Source: Bacteroidota bacterium (GTDB taxonomy: Bacteria; Bacteroidota; Bacteroidia; Flavobacteriales; Flavobacteriaceae). Taken from it: DNA of 50,928 nucleotides. This document shows positions 1 through 10,400 of the stretch, in pieces. Under the pieces are notes generated by a model that was not told the DNA's origin, ran no database searches, and worked only from the letters and a program-made list of their open reading frames with translations. Where the stretch lies: the NCBI GenBank assembly GCA_947450355.1, contig CANFVB010000003.1, forward strand, positions 1-50,928, given 5' to 3'. Numbering within the stretch: position 1 is the stretch's first letter; every line of letters begins with the position of its first letter. The translations under genes were made by a program, and so were the position numbers.

Positions 1-116
1 AAGTGTAAAGCTTCTGGTTTTACAATTCCAAGAAATACTTCAACGGTTGTTACAACTGATAATAGTGCGAAAACAAACCAAATTCTTTTTGTGTTAGAAA
101 CGTGAACGTCTGACAT
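1..116 (-). CDS. Cytochrome c oxidase subunit IV family protein (partial, runs off left edge)
   Basis: Only the first 38 codons are in the window. The protein starts MSDVHVSNTKRIW and continues into a hydrophobic helix with a TTVEVFLGIVKPE motif. From memory this matches the small caa3/quinol-type subunit IV (CyoD-like) of Flavobacteria, an accessory membrane subunit of the terminal heme-copper oxidase. It begins 17 bp downstream of the subunit III stop and is the fourth gene of the ctaB operon. The C-terminal membrane helices are outside the window, so the family call rests on the N-terminus and on context. Confidence 0.75.
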   Translation of the reverse strand, partial: MSDVHVSNTKRIWFVFALLSVVTTVEVFLGIVKPEALH

Positions 117-133
117 AATATAACTTTTGAAAA

Positions 134-1162
134 TTAAACGAGATAGAAAACTGTAAATACAAATACCCAAACTAAATCGACAAAGTGCCAATATAATCCA
201 ACTTTTTCTACCATTTCATAGCTTCTTCTTTTCTCATACGTTCCAAGAAGAACGTTAAAGAAAATAATAATATTTATGATAACTCCTGAAAATACGTGGA
301 AACCGTGGAACCCTGTAATAAAGAAAAAGAAATCAGCAAATAATTTACTTCCGTATTCGTTTCTTTTAAGGTTTGCTCCTTCAACGACTAAAACTGCATT
401 TTCTAATCTGTGCTCAGATTCAGCTCTGGTTAGAATTGTTTTGTGCTTTAATTTATTTAGAGTTGGGTTGTTTTTTGGATCTGCTTTAGAAGCGGCATTG
501 TCTTCATAAATCACCTCTGTTCTAATTAATAAATCAGGATGCGCTTTGAATCCAGCTTGAACTTCAGCAACAGTATAAGTTGGTAATGAACTTTCGTCCA
601 TGAACCATTTTCCTTTATTTCTTGTTAATTGTTCTCTTTCTTTTGGAAGAGAAGCAGCAAAATCGGCTAATTTAACTCTGTGTCCTGTATTGTCAACAAA
701 CTGAAGAAGACTTCCTCCTTTTGTTTCAATAGCACCATATTCACCTTTGATAAAATTCGACCATTCCCAAGCTTGAGAACCAACGAAAATTAAACCACCG
801 ATAATGGTTAGAAACATATAAAATGTAACTTTTGCTTTGTTTAAATGATGTCCTGCGTCAACGGCTAAAACCATTGTTACAGAAGAACCAATTAAAATAA
901 AAGTCATCAATGCAACATAGTACATTGGTGCGGAAACTCCGTGTAAGAACGGAAAGTGAGTAAACACTTCATCGGCTAAAGGCCAAGTTTCAATAAATTT
1001 AAATCTTGAAAAACCATAAGCAGCTAAAAATCCCGAGAACGTTAAAGCATCTGATACGATAAAAAACCACATCATTAATTTGCCATAACTTGCTCCCATT
1101 GGCTCATTTCCGCCTCCCCAAGTTTTTTCTTCACTATTTGCAGTAGTAACTGTCGATCCCAT
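134..1162 (-). CDS. Cytochrome c oxidase subunit III (long form with a hydrophilic insertion)
   Basis: Subunit III of the aa3/caa3-type terminal oxidase in the inner membrane, 342 residues. Helices are visible at about 27-50, 78-102 and 111-130. The motif AWEWSNFI (about 131-138) is followed by the terminal helices holding GFHGFHVFSG (about 284-293) and YWHFVDLVWV (about 324-333), all typical of COX3. Between AWEW and the next helix (about residues 140-270) lies a charged segment of about 130 residues with no membrane helix, so the protein is much longer than its 193-residue neighbour. From memory such long forms occur in related Flavobacteria. It is the third gene of the operon, 42 bp after the shorter subunit III gene. 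Confidence 0.9.
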   Translation of the reverse strand: MGSTVTTANSEEKTWGGGNEPMGASYGKLMMWFFIVSDALTFSGFLAAYGFSRFKFIETWPLADEVFTHFPFLHGVSAPMYYVALMTFILIGSSVTMVLAVDAGHHLNKAKVTFYMFLTIIGGLIFVGSQAWEWSNFIKGEYGAIETKGGSLLQFVDNTGHRVKLADFAASLPKEREQLTRNKGKWFMDESSLPTYTVAEVQAGFKAHPDLLIRTEVIYEDNAASKADPKNNPTLNKLKHKTILTRAESEHRLENAVLVVEGANLKRNEYGSKLFADFFFFITGFHGFHVFSGVIINIIIFFNVLLGTYEKRRSYEMVEKVGLYWHFVDLVWVFVFTVFYLV

Positions 1163-1204
1163 ATAAGTTATTCATTAAAAAGTTCCCAAATTTACGTTTT
1201 TTTC

Positions 1205-1786
1205 TTATTTAAAGAAATATAAAAACAAAAACAAATAAACCCACAAGAAGTCAAGAAAGTGCCAATACATTGCACCTAGCTCAATACCAAGGGTTTGAGT
1301 TGAATTGTATTTTTGTTTAAAATGATTATAAATTATAATTAAAAGTGAAATTAGTCCTCCAAGAAGGTGAGCAAGATGCACAATTGTTACAATATATAAA
1401 AAAGTGGTTGTAATAGAACTCGCACTTCCTGTGAAAAAATAGCCATTATCTACGATTTGACGGAAACCAACAAACTGTAAAATAACAAATAAAATTCCGA
1501 GTGCTAAAGTAGCTAAAAGAAATGAAGTTGTAGCATTTCTATTGTCTTTTTGTATTGCTTTTTTAGCTAAATGAAAAGTTATACTGCAACTTACTATCAA
1601 TGCAGTACTTATATAAAATGCAGTTGGCAATTGAAAATCCTTTAACCAATCGGCTCTTGATTTACTTACCACAAATGCACTTGTTATTCCTGCAAACATC
1701 ATAAACATACTTACCATTGCGAAAAGTAAAATCAATTTGTATGATCTTGCAGTTCTTTCTTCGTGTTCGTTGATTGTCATTCCCAT
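1205..1786 (-). CDS. Cytochrome c oxidase subunit III (short form)
   Basis: A second subunit III-family protein, 193 residues with about five membrane helices. It lacks the long hydrophilic insertion of the neighbouring copy. The C-terminal GAMYWHFLDFLWVYLF matches the conserved COX3 ending (YWHFVDxVW). It probably works in assembly or stability of the heme-copper oxidase encoded by this operon; subunit III carries no redox centre. The gene starts 2 bp after the ctaB stop, which suggests translational coupling. The first ATG is used; a second ATG two codons later is equally possible. Confidence 0.88.
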   Translation of the reverse strand: MGMTINEHEERTARSYKLILLFAMVSMFMMFAGITSAFVVSKSRADWLKDFQLPTAFYISTALIVSCSITFHLAKKAIQKDNRNATTSFLLATLALGILFVILQFVGFRQIVDNGYFFTGSASSITTTFLYIVTIVHLAHLLGGLISLLIIIYNHFKQKYNSTQTLGIELGAMYWHFLDFLWVYLFLFLYFFK

Positions 1787-1788
1787 AA

Positions 1789-2703
1789 TTATCTTAAAAA
1801 TTTATCTAATATATAAACCAATTGTAATAAAGTAATATAAGAAACACTAACTAACATTAAGGTTTTAGCCGATTTTGAAGTTCGAGTTTGGTATAATTTA
1901 ACTGCGTAAAATAACATCCATAATCCCAATAAAAACACAATTACTGCTGAAAATGGCGTAATAAATAATTTTCCTGTATATCCTAAAACTGGTAATAAAG
2001 ACGCTATTGTCAGCCAAACGGTATAGAGAATAATTTGCAAAGCAGTTGATTTATCCTTTTTACCAGAAGGCAACATAAAGAATCCTGCTTTTTCATAATC
2101 TTCATATAAAAACCATCCAATTGCCCAAAAATGAGGAAACTGCCAAAAAAATTGTATTAGAAATAAAGTTCCTGCTTCAATACCAAAATTATTTGTAGCT
2201 GCTACCCAACCCAACATAAATGGAATTGCTCCAGGAAATGCTCCTACAAAAACTGACAACGGGGTCATTGTTTTTAATGGTGTATAAATGCAAGTATATA
2301 TAAAAATGGAAACCGCACCAAACATCGCCGATTTAGGATTTATAGTATATAGAAGAAAAATCCCAAAAATTGTAAGTAAAAAAGCAATTGTTAAAGCTGA
2401 ATTTGCAGCCATTCTTTTAGCAGGAACAGGACGGTTTTTGGTTCTGTCCATTAGAGCATCCAATTCTTTTTCGATTACTTGATTGAAGGCATTTGAAGCG
2501 CCCACCATACAATAACCGCCGATTGCGAGTTTTGCTAAAATCGACCATTCCAAGGATTGAAAATCGGGAATACCTAACATAAACCCAGCGACAGATGAAA
2601 ACACAACGCTAATAGCCAATCTAGCTTTGGTGATTTCAAGGAAATCGGTGTAAATGGATTTAATAGAAAATGTATCTGCTGTAGCGTTCAATGCTGTTTT
2701 CAT
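1789..2703 (-). CDS. ctaB: Protoheme IX farnesyltransferase (heme O synthase)
   Basis: UbiA-family membrane prenyltransferase that makes heme O from heme B and farnesyl diphosphate, supplying the heme-copper oxidase encoded downstream. The prenyl-diphosphate loop NQVIEKELDALMDRTKNRP is clear; it has Glu where many homologues have the first Asp of NxxxDxxxD, a variant I believe is common in Bacteroidota. Multiple hydrophobic helices fill the rest of the 304 residues. The reading frame extends upstream to a TTG at 2715. I chose the ATG at 2703 because a full promoter (TATCTTTG at 2724-2731) predicts a transcript start near 2717. It is the first gene of the oxidase operon. The alternative symbol is cyoE. 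Confidence 0.93.
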   Translation of the reverse strand: MKTALNATADTFSIKSIYTDFLEITKARLAISVVFSSVAGFMLGIPDFQSLEWSILAKLAIGGYCMVGASNAFNQVIEKELDALMDRTKNRPVPAKRMAANSALTIAFLLTIFGIFLLYTINPKSAMFGAVSIFIYTCIYTPLKTMTPLSVFVGAFPGAIPFMLGWVAATNNFGIEAGTLFLIQFFWQFPHFWAIGWFLYEDYEKAGFFMLPSGKKDKSTALQIILYTVWLTIASLLPVLGYTGKLFITPFSAVIVFLLGLWMLFYAVKLYQTRTSKSAKTLMLVSVSYITLLQLVYILDKFLR

Positions 2704-2723
2704 TTGGTATTTCAAAACTTGTG

Positions 2724-2756
2724 CAAAGATACTTGAAAAAATAGGATATCACAAAA
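2724..2756 (-). promoter_or_regulatory. Promoter of the ctaB-cox operon
   Basis: On the minus strand TTTTG (2752-2756) and TATCTTTG (2724-2731) are separated by about 20 bp. This matches the Bacteroidota sigma-A consensus TTG/TTTG, 17-21 bp, TAnnTTTG. It lies 20 bp upstream of the chosen ctaB ATG. Confidence 0.7.
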
Positions 2757-2822
2757 GGAAAAACCTTAAAATGAAAGCACCTATTTTATATTTAACAAAA
2801 TAGTGATAAGTGTTTAATTGGT

Positions 2823-3572
2823 TTAATAATTATCAGAGGTGGAAATTCCGCTAACAATTGCTTTTGCTGAGGAAGTCCCTATTCTTTTAACTCCTAAACG
2901 AACCATATTCATTGCTTCCTCGTAATTTCTTACTCCGCCCGCAGCTTTAACTGGGAGTGGCGATGCGTTTTCTAACATCATTATTATTGTTGGAATTGTA
3001 GCGCCATTTGGCAGATTATTTTCTGTTTTATAAAATCCTGTAGATGATTTTACAAAAACCGAAGCATAATTTTCTTCTTTAAAGTTTGAGATTACAACGT
3101 TTTTTATCAATGCTGACAATTGAATTATCTGTTGATTATTCAGAGCCGCAACTTCAATTATCCACTTTACAACTTTATGGTTTTGTATTCCGAGTTCGGT
3201 ACATTTTAGTATTTCCTCTTTTACTAATTTTATTTTTCCTTTTTTGAAGGCTTCATAATTACAAACAAAATCTAAGTCATCGGCACCATCAAGAATTGCT
3301 TGGTTGGCTTCCTTCAATTTTTTACTTAGACTTGAACTGCCGTTTGGAAAATCAATAACAGTTCCAACATCTAATTTAGAGTTTTGTGAAAGTATCATTT
3401 TTCTAGCTATAGAAACCATTTCTGGACGAATCATAACCAATTTAAAACGCTCATCAATTGCTTCTTGAATACAATTGGCAACTATTTCAATATTTTTATT
3501 TTCACTTATTCTAGCTTGTTCAGCTGTTTTTAAGTACGTTGAATCTAAATAATCTTTAATATTCATATTCAT
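2823..3572 (-). CDS. deoC: Deoxyribose-phosphate aldolase
   Basis: Cleaves 2-deoxyribose 5-phosphate to glyceraldehyde 3-phosphate and acetaldehyde, the last step of deoxynucleoside catabolism; a cytosolic class I aldolase. The Schiff-base lysine sits in VKSSTGF (about K175), the assisting lysine in VKAAGGVR (about K209) and the catalytic aspartate in DDLDFVCNY (about D101). Length (249) is normal for the family. It stands alone between ctaB and vanZ, with a TATATTTG -7 element at 3590-3597. The first ATG is 18 bp from that element and a second ATG follows two codons later, so the true start may be 3566. Confidence 0.93.
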   Translation of the reverse strand: MNMNIKDYLDSTYLKTAEQARISENKNIEIVANCIQEAIDERFKLVMIRPEMVSIARKMILSQNSKLDVGTVIDFPNGSSSLSKKLKEANQAILDGADDLDFVCNYEAFKKGKIKLVKEEILKCTELGIQNHKVVKWIIEVAALNNQQIIQLSALIKNVVISNFKEENYASVFVKSSTGFYKTENNLPNGATIPTIIMMLENASPLPVKAAGGVRNYEEAMNMVRLGVKRIGTSSAKAIVSGISTSDNY

Positions 3573-3606
3573 TATATTAAAAGTTCTTTCAAATATAAAG
3601 TTGAAA

Positions 3607-3993
3607 TTACAATTGTTTTGCTTTTGACTTAATAATAAAAAGGAAAGTCAAAATAATTATCAAAGCAGAGAAAGCTCCAGTTGTATTCGCAAAAACATCT
3701 AAAATATCTGCTTTTCTAGTTCTAGTAAAAGCTTGTTGAGCCAGTTCAATTAGGATACCAAATAAAAAAGAAACAATAAATATTACTACCGTTGATTTAA
3801 ATATATTTTCTGCATTTTTACGATTATAGTACAAAGACCATAAAATTACAAATACAAAATGAAATGTAAAATGAACATATTTATCAGCATTTTTAATTCC
3901 TGCATCTGGCAAATTACTAAAAGAAGCCAAACAAAGCACTAAAATGGAGCAAGTCCAAATTAAAGCAGCCGATAAATAAATATTTTTAAGCAC
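3607..3993 (-). CDS. VanZ-like family membrane protein
   Basis: Small integral membrane protein of about 128 residues with four hydrophobic helices. It carries the VanZ-family pattern: a histidine-containing second helix ([15 protein letters not shown]) and an [25 protein letters not shown] segment split across the last two helices. VanZ-like proteins have no proven general function. The frame is open up to a GTG at 4017, inside gcvH. I prefer the GTG at 3991-3993, which gives MLKNIYL and overlaps the gcvH stop by 8 bp, a usual coupled arrangement. It is the second gene of a gcvH-vanZ operon. Confidence 0.8.
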   Translation of the reverse strand: MLKNIYLSAALIWTCSILVLCLASFSNLPDAGIKNADKYVHFTFHFVFVILWSLYYNRKNAENIFKSTVVIFIVSFLFGILIELAQQAFTRTRKADILDVFANTTGAFSALIIILTFLFIIKSKAKQL

Positions 3994-4366
3994 CAATAAG
4001 CGATTTATAATCGTCACTTGAAAGCAATTCTAGAATTTGCGCGGCATTAGAAAACTTAACTTTAACCATCCAACCCTTTCCATAAGGATCGGAATTTACC
4101 GTTTCCGGGTTAGATTCTAAGTCATCATTAAATTCGATTATTTCACCCGATATTGGAAGAAATAAATCTGAAACTGTTTTTACAGCTTCAACCGTTCCAA
4201 AAACTTCATCTTTTTCGAGAGTTTGGTCTAAAGTTTCTACTTCAACATAAACAATATCTCCCAGTTCTTTTTGGGCAAAATCCGTGATTCCAACCGTTGC
4301 AATTTCACCATCAATACTAATCCATTCATGGTCTTTTGTGTATTTTAAATTTGAAGGAATATTCAT
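3986..4366 (-). CDS. gcvH: Glycine cleavage system H protein
   Basis: Lipoyl carrier that shuttles the aminomethyl group between the P, T and L proteins of glycine cleavage in the cytosol. The lipoylated lysine is in [13 protein letters not shown] (about K63), and the N-terminal KYTKDHEWI is diagnostic. Length (126) is typical. A TACATTTG -7 element lies at 4401-4408, 35 bp upstream of the ATG. It sits downstream of sprA and overlaps vanZ; from memory this placement next to sprA is seen in other Flavobacteria. The P and T genes are not in the window. Confidence 0.96.
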   Translation of the reverse strand: MNIPSNLKYTKDHEWISIDGEIATVGITDFAQKELGDIVYVEVETLDQTLEKDEVFGTVEAVKTVSDLFLPISGEIIEFNDDLESNPETVNSDPYGKGWMVKVKFSNAAQILELLSSDDYKSLIGA

Positions 4367-4441
4367 TATATCTTATTTTTAGTTTTTAAATAATTTAATG
4401 CAAATGTATTGTTTCAAGGGTGATTTTAAGAATATTTCATG

Positions 4442-7400
4442 TTAATTTCCAAAATTATATCTCAGTGTAAATCCTCCTCTAATATTTGTCATTGGAAATG
4501 ATGTTGATATTACTGCTTTTGAGAACGAATGGTCATAATAGAAAATAGCCGTTAGATTTTTGCTTAAAGAATAATCGGCTGTTAATTTTACTGACCAAAT
4601 ATTCTGCCCTCCAGCCAATTGATTATTATTATAATCTAAATATCTAACAATAGTTTGGTTGTTTCTATAAGAAAAATCAGCTTTTATATTAATGTCTCCC
4701 TTGATTATTCCGGCTGGATTATCTGCAAATTTAGAAGTAAAAGCAACGTCTTTAAAACGATAACCCATACCAACTACATATTCAATTCCTTGGACTTCAG
4801 TTAATAAATTATTATCAAAACTCATTGATAATGCTCGATCTTTTTTCATTTCTGCTAAAAATTTCATAGCGTTTTTTAATTCAAAATCAATTCTGATTAA
4901 TGGATTAAATTGTTCTACTAAATTAATATTTGCAATAATGGTTTTATTTAAGAAATTTCCACCCGCATCTATTCCATTTGGATTTAGGTTGTATTCCAAA
5001 TTAGATCGAAATGAATTGATTGTATAGGATGCTTTATAGCTGTGTTGCAATGAAAATCTTTTGAATTTTTCTTTGAAAAAAGCAAATTTCATTAACCCAC
5101 TATATTTTGCTGTCCAGTTTGGAATAGGAAAATCTCTAAAAGCCGAAAGTGAAACTCCAGAAGCTGATTGCCCTATTTTATCACTTATTAATCCAGTATA
5201 TGCTGCAAGAAATGAAGGCAACAACACTGCTTGACTGTTTTTTCCAAAACCTACCGGATAACCTTCAGCATCCATCGGGAAAGTCGATGAGTGATAATAT
5301 TGTTCGGCCAAACGATTCGCAACAATAATTCTATTTCCTCTAAAATCATTAAATGCTGAAGATTCATTGATATCACTATTTCTAAAAGATGTTTTAAGCA
5401 AAACCGTTGAAATCGCAAAATTACCAGTACTATATGGGGATCTTGAATTATATTGTCCTGCAGAAACATCAAATTGTTCAGAAAAATTCTCCGCAAAAGT
5501 TCTATCAGCAGTTAAATCAATTTTGAAATCAGGAAACAAATCCATATTTGCCGTAAGGTTTAATGTTTTATTTGTCACTTGCGTAAAATTTTGATTAAAT
5601 TCTGGGTAATTTGTTAACCAACCATTTTTTGCAGATTCAAAACGAACATCGTCTTGGGATCCAAATACGAATCCTAAAGTTGGTTTTGAGGTTCCCAAGA
5701 ATCCTAATCCAGGTAAATATCCTGGCAAGGCAGTTCCTTTATTTTCTGTGTAATTTATTTGAATGTTTTTTACGCTAGTCAATACCCCTCTTATTCCATC
5801 GATAAAGATATTGCCTTCAGACGTGTTTTGCTGTGGTGGCGTATTTACAACTTTCTGCCCTGGTTTTGGAGCAACTTTTGGAGTTGATTGAGGTGCTTTT
5901 TTTGTTTGTTTTGACAGGCCAATGTACTTATAAAAAGCATCCATATTAAAAGCAGTATTTAATTTTTGTGATGCGGAATTTTGAATAGTATTTCCTAAAT
6001 TATATAAAGTTCCGTCTGTGGCTTCAACAGATGATAAAGCTGCAGATGCTTTTTGCCAACTATAATTTCCCGTATAAGAATAGGTGGATTTTACAAAACT
6101 AAACAATGGAATTTTATTTATTGGCAAATCATAATTAACAGTCAATTGTTGTGTATGCTGATTTGGATCTCCAACGTTCCAATAATCATCCCAAATTGTA
6201 ACGGTATTATTCGGAACATTATTTTGATCCAAATAGTTTCTAACAATATTATTTGATGATGCTGTGAAGTTTAATTTCAAAGATTTCGTCAAATTATAAT
6301 TGAATCCATATTGATAGTTGAACAAGAAATTTCTTCTGTATAAAGGGTCTAGTCCAATTCCTGCAACTTCCACTTGACGAAATTCTTGTCTGTTGTATTG
6401 TCTGATAATATTTGAACTAAAAGAAATATTTGTAGGTAAATAATTAAAATTAAAATCACTCAACAGTTTCCAATAATCACTTTTCTTGAAAACTTTTGCT
6501 TTTTTGAATGGTTCAAATGGTTTTGGCTGAAATGTATAGGCATAATCAACAGTTGTATTGACTTGTTTGTCCAAATAACTTTCAATCTCAAAATCGTGTC
6601 GCTTCACTTCATTATAAGAATACGATAAAGTTAAATTTTCAGGATCATAAACATGAGGTTTTTGTTTTTCACCTCTTTCTTTTTTTACCCCTATAAAATT
6701 GATACTTCTGCGTTTCGTATAATCAATTGCTCTGTCTCTAATGTTATCTTTTTCAGCTTGGTTTGTTGTAATATCAATCAGTTGTTGCAATTTAATATCC
6801 TGATTAAATGGATCGTAAAGTGGTGTGATAATTTCTTCACCAACTGCATAATTGAACGGCAAATTAATCCCCCATTTTTTAGGCAATAATTTACCGATAC
6901 TCAAATTTGAAACGAAATTATACTGAAAAAGATCTTCACGACTTCTTTCATTTGGACCTTGTTCTAAGGAACCAAAACCAGCTGTACTTCGCTTTCCAGT
7001 AGCGGAAACTGTTGCCAAATCGGCAAAATTGGTGTCTAAATTAACAACTGTAGCCATTCCACCATTGTTGTCCATTCCAGATAATCGAAGTTCATTGAAC
7101 CAAACTTCACCACGAATAGGACTCGTATTTGTTGACTTACTTTTTATACCAACCATTAAAGTACGTACCAATCCAAAATTTGGATTTCCCCTAATTCCTA
7201 ATCTCAATTTACCTCTACTTGTATTAGTTGCTAAAGAAGGGTCTAAAACGTCATCATCAATATACCGAATTCCGTTCGCATCTTCAGCGGGAGCATTACC
7301 ACCCATTGCTAATATTTTTAATTGTGTTAAAAGTGATAATGGTAAATTTATATTATTTATTTCTGGCCAAATGTCTTCTGCTGTTGATGCACCTTCAGCA

Positions 7401-10400
7401 GTTACTTTTAAAGGGATTTCTACTTGATAAAAGTTTTGCGTGAAGTCATTTCCAAATCGGATAAAACCAACCATTTGATCATTTTGAAGTGGTGTTGGGT
7501 CGGATGGTGCTGGAAGTGCTTCAGCGTGTAAAAACATTTTCAAGTTTTTATATTGTCGCATATCAACACTTAAATTTTTGAAAACTGCTCTTGAATCACC
7601 AGGTTGCAATCCAGCTCCTCCGACCCTCATTGCTAATGCTTGCTCATTTTGATTGATTACAGAATTATTATTATACAATTGTTCGCGGACAACTCCAGGT
7701 GGAGAAACATATTTTATTGGGCTTCTGTTTCCGTTTTCTTGAAGATTTACTGCCAAAACATCAAAATCAGTATTGTCGTCAGATGGGTTTGGATCTGTTG
7801 CATCTAAAGTGTTGGTATAGCGTCTCCATTCTCCTCTAACTAAATCTAAAGCACCAAAACGAACGGTTAAATTATCACTGAAACCAGTCATAAACATTCG
7901 CATATAGCCAATAGCTCTGAAATCTGAAATTCCTCCAATAGCATTTTCAGGCTGAGAAACTGGAATTTTAAACTGAATCCATCTTGCTTTTGTAGCATTC
8001 GCACCAGCTGGCAAATTTGCCGCATCGGTTTCTCTAATATCAGTTACATATCGATCTACTCCAATAGTCATGTTTTTATGTAAATAGATACTATATTCGT
8101 AATACGCATTAATAGTATTCATCGTATTATCTCGATTGATGTCCTCAACATCTGGAAGCGTAGAAGAACCTCTATTTGAATCTGTTACATCAACTGGGGA
8201 ATTGCCCTGTGTTCCATTATAATTTTTATAATGCTCTTGTACGGAACCTTCAGCAGCTAAATAATATCCATAATCATCAGAAGAAGGATCTTGAACACCT
8301 GAAAAATCAGGGAATTTATTAGCTTCTTCACTATTATTTAAACCATCTAAACCTATATCTTGATTTCCTCTATTAGCGGCATTCGTATCAAATGCATAAA
8401 TTAAAGATTGCGATGCTGGCACATTCCCCCAAATTGGCTGAGGCGTTACCAATATTTGATCTGGCCCTAGTCCATTTTCAAATTGTTTTCTGCCGTCTTT
8501 TAAAACATCTTCCGAGATAGAACCAAGATTAAAATAAATCTTTCCAGTATTTGATGCTGCGGTTTCGCTTGCTATATTTCCTGGATCATAATAAGGATCT
8601 AATATCCAAAATTGCAAGTACTCAACATTGCTTTGTTCAAAATTAGTAGAATTTAAAGAACGCATTATTCCTCCAAAATTTCCCTGAGGATTTGGTAATT
8701 CATTTGTTGCTGCAGCAGCTGGATTATAATTATAAGAACCTCTTTCTTTTGGATAATAGGTTAAATCTAATGTATTTACCACTTGCGTTTGTCCAATTGC
8801 AATATCGGTTACGGGATATAATTCTTCGCTATAAATTCGTCTAGTTGAATTTAAAGAAATATCTTGAATAGTCAATCCAGAAGGGCGAGAAGCATAAAAT
8901 GTTGGATCAATACTATACCATGATAATTTTGCTCTTTTATAACCATAGCTCAAATCTGTTGCTGTTGCATTAAAATCGTATGAACTTCGAGGGGATTTAT
9001 CGGGTGTAGATGACAAACTCCATGAATAGGGAGCTCGCATATCTATTGAGGTTTGAGAGCCTTCAAAATCATCAACATAAATTGTAGATTCGCCTTGAAA
9101 TTGATCTGCTTGAGGAGTATCTGGTTTCAAGAAAGCAATTTCTCCTCTAAAAGATAAATTTGAAGGAACATCAGTATCTACATTGGGTAATTTATTTACT
9201 AATCTTGTAAAAAATGGTACTTCGGTAGAAAAATTAGTATTAAATCCAAAAATAGTATTGTTCACAGATTCTTGACCATAACTCGATTTTTGAGTAAACG
9301 GTTTTTCTGTCATTTTTAAAAATGTAGCACCTATTAAAAACTTTTCTGATATTTTATGTTCCACATTGAAACCCATAAATCTTCGGGTTTGTTGCCCAAA
9401 AACAGCATTATTTTCTAATGAAACGTTAATTGGAGTATTTGATGCTTGAAGCGATGCGTCTAAAATTTGAACACGCCCCAATTGATAATTCACGCTATAA
9501 TCGATACCTTCAACCAAAACGCGTCCTCCAGCAGTTACAACAACAGAACCCTTTGGAACATTGAAAGCACCAATTGGTATTCCTTCTCCACCAGAAGATT
9601 TGAATTTTCCTTTTAATTGAAATTTATTTTTATCGCTTTCTTGCAATGCCGTTGCTTGTGATTGACGGTACAAACTTCTGTAAACATATTTTTTCTGATT
9701 GGCATTATAGTCTAATATACTATTTGGATCTCCATTATAATTTCTATTAGTATCATCTCGTAATTTTTCAAATAAATGTTTTCCGAAAGGTTCCACTGTT
9801 GTAAATATAATTCTACCGTTTTGAGAATCTACGGTAAGTCCTGGTATAAAATCAAAAAATCCATCTCCTCCTGCTTGTGGATCATTATTAGAGTTTAATT
9901 TATCTACATTGAAAACCTTTAACAAAGGTGTAGAAGTTACTAAATCCTGAGGTTGAGGAAGTGGTGAAACTATATTAATATAATTCAATGGCGATGGATC
10001 CGTATAAAGGATATTGAATTTAAAATCAGCTTGTTGCAATTGAAAGGCTCCCGGAATCTGATAAATATTTTTCATCATCAAGTTCCAAATAGGTCTTGTA
10101 ATATGTGTTGTTGGATTTTCAACACTTGTCAAATTACTTTTAAGTAATTTCAAAATCAAACTTTGAGTTGTAATTGTTGTAGGCTGAGTAGTTCCTGGCG
10201 TAACCCCACCGGTCTCTGTTGCTTGCACTCCATCAGTTCCAAATTCACCAACTTGATACACAACATCCCCAACAGTATATTGGTAGGCAACTGCCAAAAC
10301 CTCATCGTTTGTTAATTTTTGTTGTAACGAAATATATCCTAATTGTGGATGAAATGTAAATTCCGAAGCGTTTAATTTTCTGGCATTTTCCAATTTAGAA

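Noticed and set aside
2704..2715. TTG start extending ctaB upstream
   Set aside because: It would begin at or before the transcript start predicted from the full promoter; the ATG at 2703 fits better.
7029..7427. Antisense frame of 132 codons inside sprA
   Set aside because: It is opposite a strongly conserved reading frame and has no signal, domain or promoter; it is a codon-bias shadow.
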